Shown: positions 1 through 7,054 of the stretch, piece by piece
Layout: every line of letters begins with the position of its first letter
Position numbering within the stretch: the first letter of the stretch is position 1
Assembly: GCA_947177345.1 (NCBI GenBank)
Contig: CAMWUB010000064.1
Coordinates: forward strand, 1 to 7,509
Direction of reading: 5' to 3'
Length of the DNA: 7,509 nucleotides
Source: an uncultured Ruminococcus sp.
GTDB taxonomy: Bacteria; Bacillota; Clostridia; Oscillospirales; Ruminococcaceae
Position numbers and translations under genes: made by a program
The notes under the pieces: generated by a model
Databases searched by the model: none
What the model was told of the DNA's origin: nothing
What the model saw: only the letters and a program-made list of their open reading frames with translations

Positions 1-2
1 TG

Positions 3-292
3 TACAATGTTGACCGTAAAATCAATGATACAAATTCACAGCTTTCAAAACTGAGAGTTGATTTCAACGAAGCACAAAAAATTGTAGCTGAACCGTCAAG
101 GAAAGCCGTCTAAAAACGCTGACAGAAGAACTTAATGAAGCTGCAATTGAGGCTAAAAAGAACGCTCCGCAAAAAGAAAAAACCTGTTATTTTGAACGTG
201 CTAAACTTAAAAAAGAGGCTATGCGTGTATCAAAGCAGAAGTCCGACAAAAGCAAGGAAAAATCTAAAAATCCTGAATTAATTGACCAATAA
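3..292 (+). pseudogene. C-terminal tail of a large mobile-element protein, frameshifted
   Basis: The window opens inside this gene. The frame beginning at base 3 reads 36 codons (YNVDRKINDTNSQLSKLRVD and on to ...VAEPSRKAV) and hits TAA at 111-113. From about base 98 the next frame continues with similar charged, helical sequence (KESRLKTLTEELNEAAIEAK, then FERAKLKKEAMRVSKQKSDK) and ends at TAA 290-292. Restoring one T near base 96 turns CCG-TCA into CCG-TTC and joins the two parts as ...VAEPFKESRLKTLTEEL..., so I read this as a one-base deletion. Family knowledge, from memory: lysine/glutamate-rich tails of this style end the very large helicase/DNA-methylase proteins of Firmicute conjugative elements, where an 'EPF' motif precedes an acidic helix. 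A relaxase tail is an alternative. No catalytic domain is visible. The neighbouring primase remnant supports a mobile-element origin. I am fairly sure it is coding and frameshifted, and unsure of the family. Confidence 0.55.
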
Positions 293-294
293 TA

Positions 295-342
295 AAAAAA
301 TCAGCGGATAACATACAAAAGTTATCCGCTTGTTTGTTTTAA
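295..342. terminator. Bidirectional intrinsic terminator
   Basis: A perfect 10-bp stem, AGCGGATAAC (303-312) with GTTATCCGCT (321-330), encloses an 8-base loop. It starts 10 bases after the stop codon of the upstream gene. On the plus strand it is followed by TGTTTGTTTT. On the minus strand it is followed by GATTTTTTTATT (bases 302-291). It should therefore end the upstream gene's transcript and also any leftward transcript from the promoter at 476-504. Confidence 0.85.
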
Positions 343-386
343 TTTTTATAGTTCTACTATATCGGAATAAAATTCCATAAAAAGAC

Positions 387-415
387 TTGACAAAAAGCCT
401 TCCATGTGATAGAAT
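387..415 (+). promoter_or_regulatory. Sigma-A promoter for the primase-helicase gene
   Basis: TTGACA (387-392), a 17-base spacer and TAGAAT (410-415), with the extended -10 dinucleotide TG at 407-408. Transcription should start near base 422, giving a leader of about 170 bases before the ATG at 593. The long leader crosses the opposing promoter and several inverted repeats, so expression may be controlled there. Confidence 0.75.
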
Positions 416-475
416 AGTAATTGCTTAGATTACAACTAAACACACAAAAGGCTTGTTTTGTCTTATGACTATACC

Positions 476-504
476 ATTATATCATAAGATTTCAGTTTTG
501 TCAA
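476..504 (-). promoter_or_regulatory. Consensus leftward promoter facing the primase promoter
   Basis: Read on the minus strand: TTGACA (complement of 499-504), 17 bases, TATAAT (complement of 476-481), with an extended TG before the -10. Every hexamer base matches the consensus. Transcription should start near 469 and run left toward the terminator at 295-330. No credible ORF or ribosome-binding site lies downstream, so a non-coding product is the simplest outcome. Part of the spacer falls in an 8-bp inverted repeat, TCTTATGA (461-468) and TCATAAGA (482-489), which flanks the -10 box and could be an operator. Confidence 0.7.
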
Positions 505-592
505 GACCTTTTTTTCGGTATGGCAAAAATTTTTTTTGCTTTTTGTGCGTGAATTGTAGTTTGCTATATCTTTTAAAAAAGGAGTATTGCAA

Positions 593-2860
593 ATGAATGA
601 CGATTTTGAAAGAATCAAACCATTTTTGACTGACTATGTGAACGAAATCACGCAAAAATCACAGAACGGCGGAAAAAATCAGTACATATGTCCGCTGTGT
701 GGCAGTGGGACAGGTTCACACCGTTCGGGAGCGTTTACAGTCTATCCCGACAATAACAGATATTATTGTTTTTCGTGTGAGGCAAAAGGCGATATTTTCG
801 ATTTGTACGGAGCAATAAACAACATCAGCGATATAGGCACTATAATCAGGGTATTAAAGTCAAAATATGGAATAGTTTCCGCATCACAACCGATACGACA
901 GAAAAAACAATCCGTAAAGCCCATACAAACAAAAAGCGACAAAAATTATACAAAATTCTTTGAACTCGCTGAAACGCATCTGAATGAAACGGATTATCTG
1001 ACAAAACGTGGTATATCGCTACAAACTCAGCATAAATTCCGTTGCGGATACGTGGAGAATTTCACATACAAGAACAATCAGACCACATCTGCCGTTATTA
1101 TTCCAACTTCAAATACATCTTATATGTGGAGAAGTACCACTGAGAACATCAAACGGAAACGTGGAACGGTTCATATTTTCAATCCGCAGGCACTTGAAAA
1201 TGAATACTGTTTTGTGGTTGAGGGTGAAATTGACTGCATGAGTATTGACGATTGCGGTTTTGCGTGTATCGGATTAGGTTCAACAAGCAATATCCGAAAA
1301 ATATTTGACCATGACACTTCAAAAACCGTGCTTATTCTCGCTTTGGATAACGACAAGACTGGTAATAAAGCAACCGTTGAACTCGCTAAGTTGTGTGACG
1401 AATACGGTGTACCGTATATTACGGCTGAAAAGGATATATGGAGCTGTTGCAAAGATGCTAATGAACTGCTCGTGAAAGACCGTTCCTGTCTAATAGCAAG
1501 CCTACAGACCCATTCTGAACGTGCTGTAACGCTTGATAAGGACAAATGGTTACTTGAATGTCTTGACCGTCAACAAGCTGATTCCGATTGGCGTACTGGT
1601 CTTTTGCGTAACCAGTCCGATAACGCTATAAAGAATAATTTGCACAATATTCACGTTATACTTGAAAATGATGCTAAATATAGGGGCAAAATCCGCTTCA
1701 ACGAACTGAAGCAGATGCGTATTCATGGTGATGACGATTGGAGTGATTATTCAGACTGCTGTATTAAACTGTATTTAGAGGAAGAATACGGAGTTACAAC
1801 TTCTGTAGAAACTATCAATCAGGCGTGTACTATCATAGAACGCAAATACGCCTATCACCCTATAAAAGACTATCTGAACGCTGTACAATGGGACGGTATT
1901 CCCCGAATAAAAAGCGTATTTTCGGACTTCTTAGGTGCTAACGATAACTTGTATACACGTTCTGTAGCCGTTGTAACATTCGTCGGAGCGGTTGCGAGAA
2001 TCTTTGAACCTGGTGTTAAGTTTGATACGTGTACGGTCTTTGTCGGTAAACATGGTATAGGAAAGTCCAAATTTATAAGCAAGATAGCCGTAAAACCTGA
2101 ATGGTTTACTGACGGTGTGACCACTTTCGACGGTAAAGACTTCTATGAAAGCATACAAGGCAAATGAATTATCGAACTCGGCGAGGGTACGGCATTTCAG
2201 AAATCCATTAAAGAACGCAGTAAACAGGCGATTGCAAGCCAACAGGACGTATATCGTAAGCCTTACGGACGACACCCCGAACAACGTCCGAGACAATGCG
2301 TTTTCCTCGGTACTACTAATAATTATGACTTCCTGAAAGATGAAACTGGTGACCGTCGTTATTACCCGATTGATGCAAATATTTCCAAGGCTACAAGAAA
2401 TATCGACAGAGACTTAACACCTGAATATATCGCTCAGTTATGGGCAGAGGCGGTATATCTCTACAGGAACGGTCAAAGCATTTACATTCAGGACAGTCAG
2501 GTTATCGCCTTAGCTGAACATGAGCAACGCAAACACTTCGACGAAAGCCCTTTACAGTCGGATATATTCAACTTCCTTGAAATTCCGATTACTACAGACT
2601 GGTATAATGAAAGTTTGGAGTCAAGGCGAGATTATATTACTGCTTATCAGAATGGCAACGCATCGGCAGGAGCTTACAGGCGTGACCGTATTTCCGTTAA
2701 GGAAATTGCTTGTGAACTATTTGGATATGAACTTAATCAGCCTATTGAGCGTAAAATGTCACTAGAGATTGCACGCACTCTTACCGCTTTAGGTTGGAAT
2801 AAAACAGGCAAAACAGAATGGATAAAACCATATGGCAATGTAAAAGTATACTACTGTTAA
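593..2860 (+). pseudogene. Mobile-element primase-helicase (CHC2 zinc finger, TOPRIM, VapE/VirE ATPase), in-frame stop
   Basis: The frame reads 755 residues if the TGA at 2165-2167 is ignored, or 524 residues if it is obeyed. A CHC2-like zinc ribbon has C33, C36, C59 and C62. The TOPRIM core has E210 with E212/D214 (VVEGEIDCMS) and D252/D254 (LDNDKTG). The VapE/VirE-type P-loop ATPase region follows, with Walker A GKHGIGKS at 485-492. Beyond the stop, the same frame keeps family motifs: IIELGEG, GTTNN (573 on) and DETGDRR (583-589). Such proteins synthesise primers and unwind DNA to start replication of plasmids, phages and integrative elements. The intact frame on both sides shows that this is one gene with a nonsense change at codon 525. 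The truncated product would keep the primase and Walker A but lose the sensor and arginine region. ATG 593 is 8 bases from GGAG; the TTG at 587 is too close. The C-terminal region (about 610-755) is less clearly assigned. Confidence 0.88.
2165..2167 (+). other. Premature TGA at a conserved tryptophan codon
   Basis: The codon context is Q-G-K-TGA-I-I-E-L-G-E. VapE/VirE proteins are expected to have tryptophan here (GKW followed by a hydrophobic E-L-G-E Walker B-like strand), so TGG to TGA is the simplest change. TGG is still used for Trp downstream (QLWAEA, TTDWYN), and the 409-codon gene on the right ends at TGA, so a genome-wide reassignment of TGA is unlikely. Confidence 0.85.
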
Positions 2861-3005
2861 TCTTAAAAACCTCACTATCAATGATTTGTCCCCATCGGAG
2901 ACCCCCGAAAAAATTTATATATATTCCGCCGACAGTGTGCAGAAGTCAGCAGAAAATACAGGTTTATTCAAGACTCATGAGTGTACCCATGAATACAGGA
3001 AGTGA
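2844..3005 (+). other. Junction with a start-less open stretch, possible gene debris
   Basis: Between the end of the primase and the end of the convergent serpin gene there is no full gene and no clear terminator. One plus-strand frame is open from the TAA at 2841-2843 to the TGA at 3003-3005. It reads protein-like sequence (KNLTINDLSPSETPEKIYIY, then SADSVQKSAENTGLFK) with ordinary codon choice, but has no start codon, and its last 40 bases overlap the serpin gene on the opposite strand. It may be the broken end of another gene left at the border of the mobile element, or chance. I cannot name a family. Confidence 0.25.
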
Positions 3006-5207
3006 AGTTTCAGTATCTACTATACAATAAACAAAAGGTCTGTCAAGGATTACTTCTTTTTTCTCTACAGGAATTGAAGCACAACCATCTGATGCCTCTA
3101 CTACTGTAACGGCTGCTGCTCTTGTGCCTTCCGTGTTTACCTCAATGAAAGTATTGTGGAGTACACGGCTTATAAATAACTGTCCTGTCGCAGTTTCTGC
3201 CATATTAGAGAAATCAGCATCCGGAGCGAATGCAGTCGCCATACCCATATCGGAAAGAACATCTTTAAGCTCTGTGCTGTAATCATAGCTGAATTTAGGC
3301 ATACCTGTATCAATTGTTTCTTCCTGCGGATTAGCAAGAATATTATGCAATGATTCGGGTGTAAGACCTTCTACATACTCAACCACAGAAATATCTTCGT
3401 CGGGGAGAAGTGTTGCAAATGCATATCTTCCTCCTTCATAATATTTCATAAAGCCTATGGCATTTTCGTCCTCAAGGTAGTAATACTCATCAGAATACAT
3501 CATGTCTGCGGTTTGTATAGTACCGTCATAAGCCGTGAAATCACGTCTGTAGGAATAACCGTAATCGGTATATGGAATCTGCCATTTAGCATCAAAAGTA
3601 ACTGCATTTATCAGATACATAACAACGTCGCCATTTATTTTGTCGAGTACTTTATTAATCATGTGGTCGGTGTTTGTGTCAACCCAGCTGTTAATATCAT
3701 CAACTGTAGTATCGTCAAAAGGTGCTTTGAATACTTCCGCACTGTAGTAGTCAACAACATTCTGTAAAAATTTGGAACTTACCTGTATACGTTCTTCGTC
3801 GTCACGTGTCCATACAGAATTAGCAGTAAGAAGCTTGCACTTTTCGTCATTCGGCTGAGTAGTTCTCTGCGTATAGAGGTACTTGTTGAGTTCAGCAAAA
3901 TCAATTCCGCCACCGATAACGTTTTCCATTTCCTCTTTTGTGATACCGTTCGCACCGTTTCCGGTCATAGCGATTGCCTGAACAACAGAATAAGGCGATA
4001 CAAGAACGTTTTCATTTTCCCTGACTGTATTCTTGAAAAGTTCAAGTGCAAATTCAGTCTGACCGTTTACAAAAGTTTCGTCAGTATTTTTTCCCTCAAC
4101 TTCTTCGGACTTTATGTCTGCGGTAAGTTCCAAAGCACCGTCAAGAGCGGGAGGAAGAAGAAAATGATTATTTTCAACAAGAGCCTGTTTCATAGCACAG
4201 AGGTCAAAAATATCTACAATACCATCACCTGTAAAGTCAACAGCTTTCCAGTTGTCAATAGTACCTTCTCCCATGAGCCAGTTCTTGAGAGTGACAGCAT
4301 CTGCTATTCCGAAATAACCATCACCGTTAGCATCGCCCTCAACTACAGGCGGAGGTGCAAACGCTTCAAATATATATCCGTATTCCTCCGCCTGCTCCTG
4401 AACTCTGCTGTTTTCATCTGCTGTAATTCTTACATCTGAAGTATCTCCCATTAAAGCAAAACGGTCAATTTCACAGTCGGGATTTCTCACTGCCATTGAG
4501 CGTAATCCCGACGGCAGAGAACGTGCGGAAATCTTCTCAACGTTTTCAGGAACAACAAGGGTAGTCATAAGCTCACAGCCATAGAAAACGCCTTCTTCAA
4601 GGACTGTCAGACTTTCCGGAATGTCAACATGACGTAAATATTTACAGTTTTCAAAAGCCTGTGCGCCTATTTTACTAATGCTGTCGGGAAGATTTATTCC
4701 CCCCTGATTATAACGCAGGTCGCAGTTATAGAACGCTCTGACACCTATACTTTGTAAGCTTTTCGGAAATGATACTTTCATAAGGGACGTACAGTTAAGG
4801 AAAGTTTCGTCTTTAATTGCTGTTACACCCTCTGGAATGTTCACTTCTTTAAGTTTGGTGTCACCCTGAAAAGCACCTTTTCCGATATATTTAATAGTAT
4901 CCGGAAGTTCGACTGCTGTTATTCTGGTATTTCCTGCAAAAGCGTTATCACCTGCACTTGTTACTGGCAGACCGTCGATTTCTGCCGGTACTCTGATAAT
5001 TCCGTATGCATTTGTGGAAGTAGCGACAATTTCAATGTGATTGCCATAGTTCTTATAAAGAAAATCGTAATAGACCTGAGTTTTCACTTCTTCCTCAACA
5101 ACAACAGCACCGTTGGCACTTGCGTTAAATACTGGCTGTATATAACCACACATCTGTGCAGTCATGCATAAACAGGTAACAGCAGTAAGAATTTTTTTTG
5201 CTTTCAT
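2964..5207 (-). CDS. Secreted LRR-dockerin-serpin protease inhibitor
   Basis: 747 residues. The N-terminus is a signal peptide (basic MKAKK, hydrophobic stretch, likely cleavage after NASA near residue 31). Residues about 55-245 are BspA-type leucine-rich repeats of roughly 23 residues (LPDTIKYIGKGAFQGDTKLK and similar). A linker, APPPVVEG, leads to a dockerin at about 290-345 with two calcium loops: D292/N294/D296/D303 and D324/T326/D328/D332/D335. Residues about 375-747 form a full serpin domain ending in DRPFVYCIV...FMGTL. The hinge TEGTRAAAVT (692-701) has the small-residue pattern of inhibitory serpins, so protease trapping is likely. Counting from the hinge glycine puts P1 near G708, in ASDGCAS, though the loop is about five residues longer than in alpha-1-antitrypsin. 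Dockerin-bearing serpins are known from cellulosome-producing clostridia and ruminococci; a cohesin scaffold would anchor this one outside the cell. The start is fixed by AGGAGG 7 bases upstream. The gene probably stands alone, with its own promoter. Confidence 0.93.
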   Translation of the reverse strand: MKAKKILTAVTCLCMTAQMCGYIQPVFNASANGAVVVEEEVKTQVYYDFLYKNYGNHIEIVATSTNAYGIIRVPAEIDGLPVTSAGDNAFAGNTRITAVELPDTIKYIGKGAFQGDTKLKEVNIPEGVTAIKDETFLNCTSLMKVSFPKSLQSIGVRAFYNCDLRYNQGGINLPDSISKIGAQAFENCKYLRHVDIPESLTVLEEGVFYGCELMTTLVVPENVEKISARSLPSGLRSMAVRNPDCEIDRFALMGDTSDVRITADENSRVQEQAEEYGYIFEAFAPPPVVEGDANGDGYFGIADAVTLKNWLMGEGTIDNWKAVDFTGDGIVDIFDLCAMKQALVENNHFLLPPALDGALELTADIKSEEVEGKNTDETFVNGQTEFALELFKNTVRENENVLVSPYSVVQAIAMTGNGANGITKEEMENVIGGGIDFAELNKYLYTQRTTQPNDEKCKLLTANSVWTRDDEERIQVSSKFLQNVVDYYSAEVFKAPFDDTTVDDINSWVDTNTDHMINKVLDKINGDVVMYLINAVTFDAKWQIPYTDYGYSYRRDFTAYDGTIQTADMMYSDEYYYLEDENAIGFMKYYEGGRYAFATLLPDEDISVVEYVEGLTPESLHNILANPQEETIDTGMPKFSYDYSTELKDVLSDMGMATAFAPDADFSNMAETATGQLFISRVLHNTFIEVNTEGTRAAAVTVVEASDGCASIPVEKKEVILDRPFVYCIVDTETSLPVFMGTLMSLE

Positions 5208-5278
5208 GCTAATTCCTCCTTGATTATACGTTAGTGGATATATGTTTTATTTGGTTTCATTATGAATAACGTTTCAGG

Positions 5279-5307
5279 AGTATAAAATGTGCGGTTTTTA
5301 TTGTAAA
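5279..5307 (-). promoter_or_regulatory. Promoter of the serpin gene
   Basis: Read on the minus strand: TTTACA (complement of 5302-5307), a 17-base spacer, TATACT (complement of 5279-5284). Transcription should start near 5272, giving a leader of about 65 bases. It lies just beyond the end of the upstream 135-codon gene, so the serpin need not depend on that operon. Confidence 0.65.
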
Positions 5308-5331
5308 TTGTTTATGAATAATTTGTAATTT

Positions 5332-5739
5332 TTATTCAATATAGTTGCCACCTTCGGGAATATCGTCCGGCGAAATCCATTCTATATCATATTGTATGCT
5401 TCCGGTTGTTACAAGTTCGCATATACACTTCCATGCAATTTCGGGAGAAATAAAAAGTCCCTCTGAAACATAAAGACCGTCACCCCATACGTCAACGACT
5501 TTATCAAGATTGTTTCTGTCGTGCAGTGACAGACGAGTACTTTCGCCGTCGTGATAACCTAAAAATACGCCGTATTCTTTCACGGACGCTAAAGCAATAC
5601 CTTTGCCTTTGTTGTCGATATATCCACAGCAATCCATAAATCTGTCAGGATATAAAAAGTCTTTCAGTTCATCGAGTGTTTTACCGGAAAAATGAACATA
5701 CTCATTTTCGGTAAGGTCAATATCATATGTTGCACTCAT
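5332..5739 (-). CDS. Small acidic protein resembling Imm1-type immunity proteins
   Basis: 135 residues, acidic, with no signal peptide or membrane segment, so cytoplasmic. I do not recognise it firmly. The central part has alternating strands (GIALASVKEYGVFLGY, then TRLSLHDRNNLDKVVDVWGD). The end reads FISPEIAWKCICELVTTGSI and then YDIEWISPDDIP. A proline, a helix, 'TG' and then a strand ending in 'W' is the ending I associate with Imm1-like immunity proteins of polymorphic toxin systems. That match rests on memory of the family pattern only. The ATG at 5739 sits 11 bases after AAGGAGG, which lies inside the end of the preceding gene. The two genes overlap by 17 bases and are surely cotranscribed. 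No toxin gene is visible in the window. A general stress or unknown-function protein is the alternative. Confidence 0.8.
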   Translation of the reverse strand: MSATYDIDLTENEYVHFSGKTLDELKDFLYPDRFMDCCGYIDNKGKGIALASVKEYGVFLGYHDGESTRLSLHDRNNLDKVVDVWGDGLYVSEGLFISPEIAWKCICELVTTGSIQYDIEWISPDDIPEGGNYIE

Positions 5740-6952
5740 AATTTTCAGCCTCCTTGTGAATGTCAGAATTGCAGTCCATAAGACATTCTGATTTTATTTC
5801 TTCTGTAAAAAGATTACGCCTGATTAGTTCATTTACTGCACTTTCACGACAGCATGAACACATTGATTTTTCGTACACGAAAAATATAAATTCGTCGGGT
5901 ATTTCCTCTATATTGCGGATAATTTCCAAAACAATATTGTGCCAGCCGGAATCATTTGTACGATTGACTTCAAAGTGATTAATAATTTCAAGCAGAAAAT
6001 TTTTGTCGTCATGGGAGTAATTGTTAATAAGTATCATGACAAGTTCATCAGGAAAATTTTTTCTGTATTTCCTTAATTTTTTCAGCGCAAAGTCATGTAC
6101 ACATTCCGCCTTTATATATAACAATGCTTCAACAGCAGTTTCACGGAGTTTTTTATTATCTGAACAAGCATAATCAATCAGAATTTCCGGTGAAAGTGGA
6201 AACAGACTTGACGAAATTGTAAAAGCACGGAGCAGGTCAGCTTTTTTATTTTCGTCTTTTTCAGAAATTATTTTTTCAGCAATTTTAATTTTTTCGGAAT
6301 TTTCCGCACGCCTGAATGCTATAATGTCCTTACGCTGTACTGACTGTTTTTCAGCAAGTTCTATAAAATCTTCTGCTGACATATTTTTTCTTTTGGTTAT
6401 ACGTTCCTCTTCTTTGTGGAACATCACACGCCGGAAACGTCTGATTCCTGTGTTTTTACTGCTGATAATGTCAAGTTCTTCTGCAAGGTATTTTTCGCCG
6501 TACTTTTCACAGGTGCAGTCCCAGAACCACATAAACTCTTGTTTCAGTATATCATCGGACTCTCTCCTGCGACGTATGAAAAACTTTCCCATATCCTCGA
6601 ATATTTTTAAAGTATGTTTAATAGTACCGTTCTGCATTACGATAATTGCCATATATTCGTAACACTGTGAAACGTTATCAGCACGTACGCTCCATTGCAG
6701 AGACATAAGCAGATTATAAAGTTGTTTGTATTTTTCTATAATAGCTTTCCGTGCCGATTCGTCACAACAATCGCTGGCAAAGTAATCAATAAAATCACAT
6801 AAATGATTTATTAAATGCCAGTCTTCACAGACTTCCTGTGAAAGAAACTTTTCAATTGCGGGTTTCAGAAAATAGTTATAGTCATCGTACTGAAAGGCGA
6901 GGTTATACATAAAAAAACTTCTCGTCGTCAGTTGCAGAAAAACACCGTCCAT
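5723..6952 (-). CDS. Helical-repeat (HEAT-like) protein of unknown function, 5' end probably frameshifted
   Basis: The open frame gives 409 residues, all predicted helical, with no signal peptide. Residues about 190-400 look like HEAT/ARM-type repeats (LLRAFTISSSLFPLSPEILI, KKLRETAVEALLYIKAECVH, CCRESAVNELIRRNLFTEEI), which usually serve protein-protein binding. A cysteine cluster (CSCC, near 378) and a basic RRRRES segment (about 132) are notable. I cannot name a function. The start is uncertain. ATG 6952 has no ribosome-binding site. ATG 6910 begins at MYNLAFQYDD and overlaps the stop of a small upstream ORF (ATGTATAA). The best-placed start, at 6992, is in another frame and joins this one if a single T is removed from the T7 run at 6911-6917. 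Downstream, the gene overlaps the Imm1-like gene by 17 bases, ends in TGA and carries that gene's ribosome-binding site. Confidence 0.8.
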   Translation of the reverse strand: MDGVFLQLTTRSFFMYNLAFQYDDYNYFLKPAIEKFLSQEVCEDWHLINHLCDFIDYFASDCCDESARKAIIEKYKQLYNLLMSLQWSVRADNVSQCYEYMAIIVMQNGTIKHTLKIFEDMGKFFIRRRRESDDILKQEFMWFWDCTCEKYGEKYLAEELDIISSKNTGIRRFRRVMFHKEEERITKRKNMSAEDFIELAEKQSVQRKDIIAFRRAENSEKIKIAEKIISEKDENKKADLLRAFTISSSLFPLSPEILIDYACSDNKKLRETAVEALLYIKAECVHDFALKKLRKYRKNFPDELVMILINNYSHDDKNFLLEIINHFEVNRTNDSGWHNIVLEIIRNIEEIPDEFIFFVYEKSMCSCCRESAVNELIRRNLFTEEIKSECLMDCNSDIHKEAENYECNI

Positions 6953-6992
6953 GACCGCAAAGCATATACTGTCTGAAATCTTCTTTATTCAT
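6903..6992 (-). pseudogene. Probable true N-terminus of the helical-repeat gene, out of frame
   Basis: ATG at 6992 follows AGAGG with good spacing and lies just below a consensus promoter. It reads 29 codons (MNKEDFRQYMLCGHGRCF, then SATDDEKFFYV) and stops at TAA 6903-6905. Its last codons run through the T7 tract, where the long frame carries on with FFMYNLAFQYDD. With six T's, the two would form one protein of 423 residues. The -GHGRCF- opening looks like a natural N-terminus. Alternatives are a leader peptide translationally coupled to ATG 6910, or a larger internal deletion, since the long frame also reads plausibly just before the tract (LTTRSFFMYN). Confidence 0.5.
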
Positions 6993-7019
6993 TTTTTACC
7001 TCTGTTAATAAGTAACTTT

Positions 7020-7048
7020 ATTATACCATGTTTACAGCAAAACGTCAA
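7020..7048 (-). promoter_or_regulatory. Promoter of the helical-repeat/Imm1-like operon
   Basis: Minus strand: TTGACG (complement of 7043-7048), 17 bases, TATAAT (complement of 7020-7025), with extended TG (TGGTATAAT). It points left to the ATG at 6992, about 20 bases beyond the expected transcription start near 7013. Confidence 0.8.
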
Positions 7049-7054
7049 ATAATA

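Larger units (their letters stand above)
295..469 (-). ncRNA. Putative antisense/countertranscribed small RNA
   Basis: This is a predicted transcript of about 175 bases between the consensus leftward promoter (start near 469) and the leftward side of the terminator hairpin. Its 5' part can fold on itself: the complement of 448-462 pairs with the complement of 389-401 over 13 bp with a 2-base bulge, and a smaller hairpin (417-421 with 429-433) sits in the loop. Bases 422-469 are complementary to the start of the primase leader, which is the usual geometry of antisense RNAs that restrain plasmid replication genes. The fold and role are inferred. The promoter and terminator are direct observations. 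Confidence 0.4.
341..592. other. Intergenic control region between terminator and primase
   Basis: This 250-base AT-rich stretch has no gene. It holds the two face-to-face promoters, a 10-bp inverted pair CTTGACAAAA (386-395) and TTTTGTCAAG (496-505) formed by the two -35 regions, the 8-bp repeat at 461-489, and a weak A/T hairpin GCAAAAA/TTTTTGC (523-539) followed by T's. A good Shine-Dalgarno, AAAGGAG, lies at 578-584. Possible readings are an antisense-controlled leader, a replication control region, or a small inverted-repeat insertion about 120 bases long. Confidence 0.6.

Noticed and set aside
461..489. TCTTATGA/TCATAAGA repeat as a separate operator
   Set aside because: It is only 8 bp with a 13-base loop in very AT-rich DNA and overlaps a promoter. 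It is noted there but not called separately.
523..545. GCAAAAA/TTTTTGC hairpin followed by T's as an attenuator of the primase
   Set aside because: The stem is almost all A-T with a 3-base loop, too weak to call as a terminator. It is only mentioned as part of the leader.
587..592. TTG at 587 as the primase start
   Set aside because: It lies only 2 bases from GGAG, while ATG 593 has normal spacing.
1171..1545. Minus-strand open frame inside the primase
   Set aside because: It is antisense to clear TOPRIM motifs, has no ribosome-binding site, and its composition is that of a shadow frame. The same applies to 1870-2124 and 1931-2296.
2165..2167. TGA reassigned to tryptophan or read as selenocysteine
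   Set aside because: TGG still encodes Trp downstream in the same frame, the 409-codon gene in this window stops at TGA, and I saw no clear selenocysteine hairpin after the codon.
3513..4439. Plus-strand open frames inside the serpin gene
   Set aside because: They are antisense to well-conserved serpin and dockerin sequence and have no promoter or Shine-Dalgarno site.
6324..6662. Plus-strand open frames inside the helical-repeat gene
   Set aside because: They are shadows of the minus-strand gene, serine- and phenylalanine-rich from its A/T codons, with no start signal.
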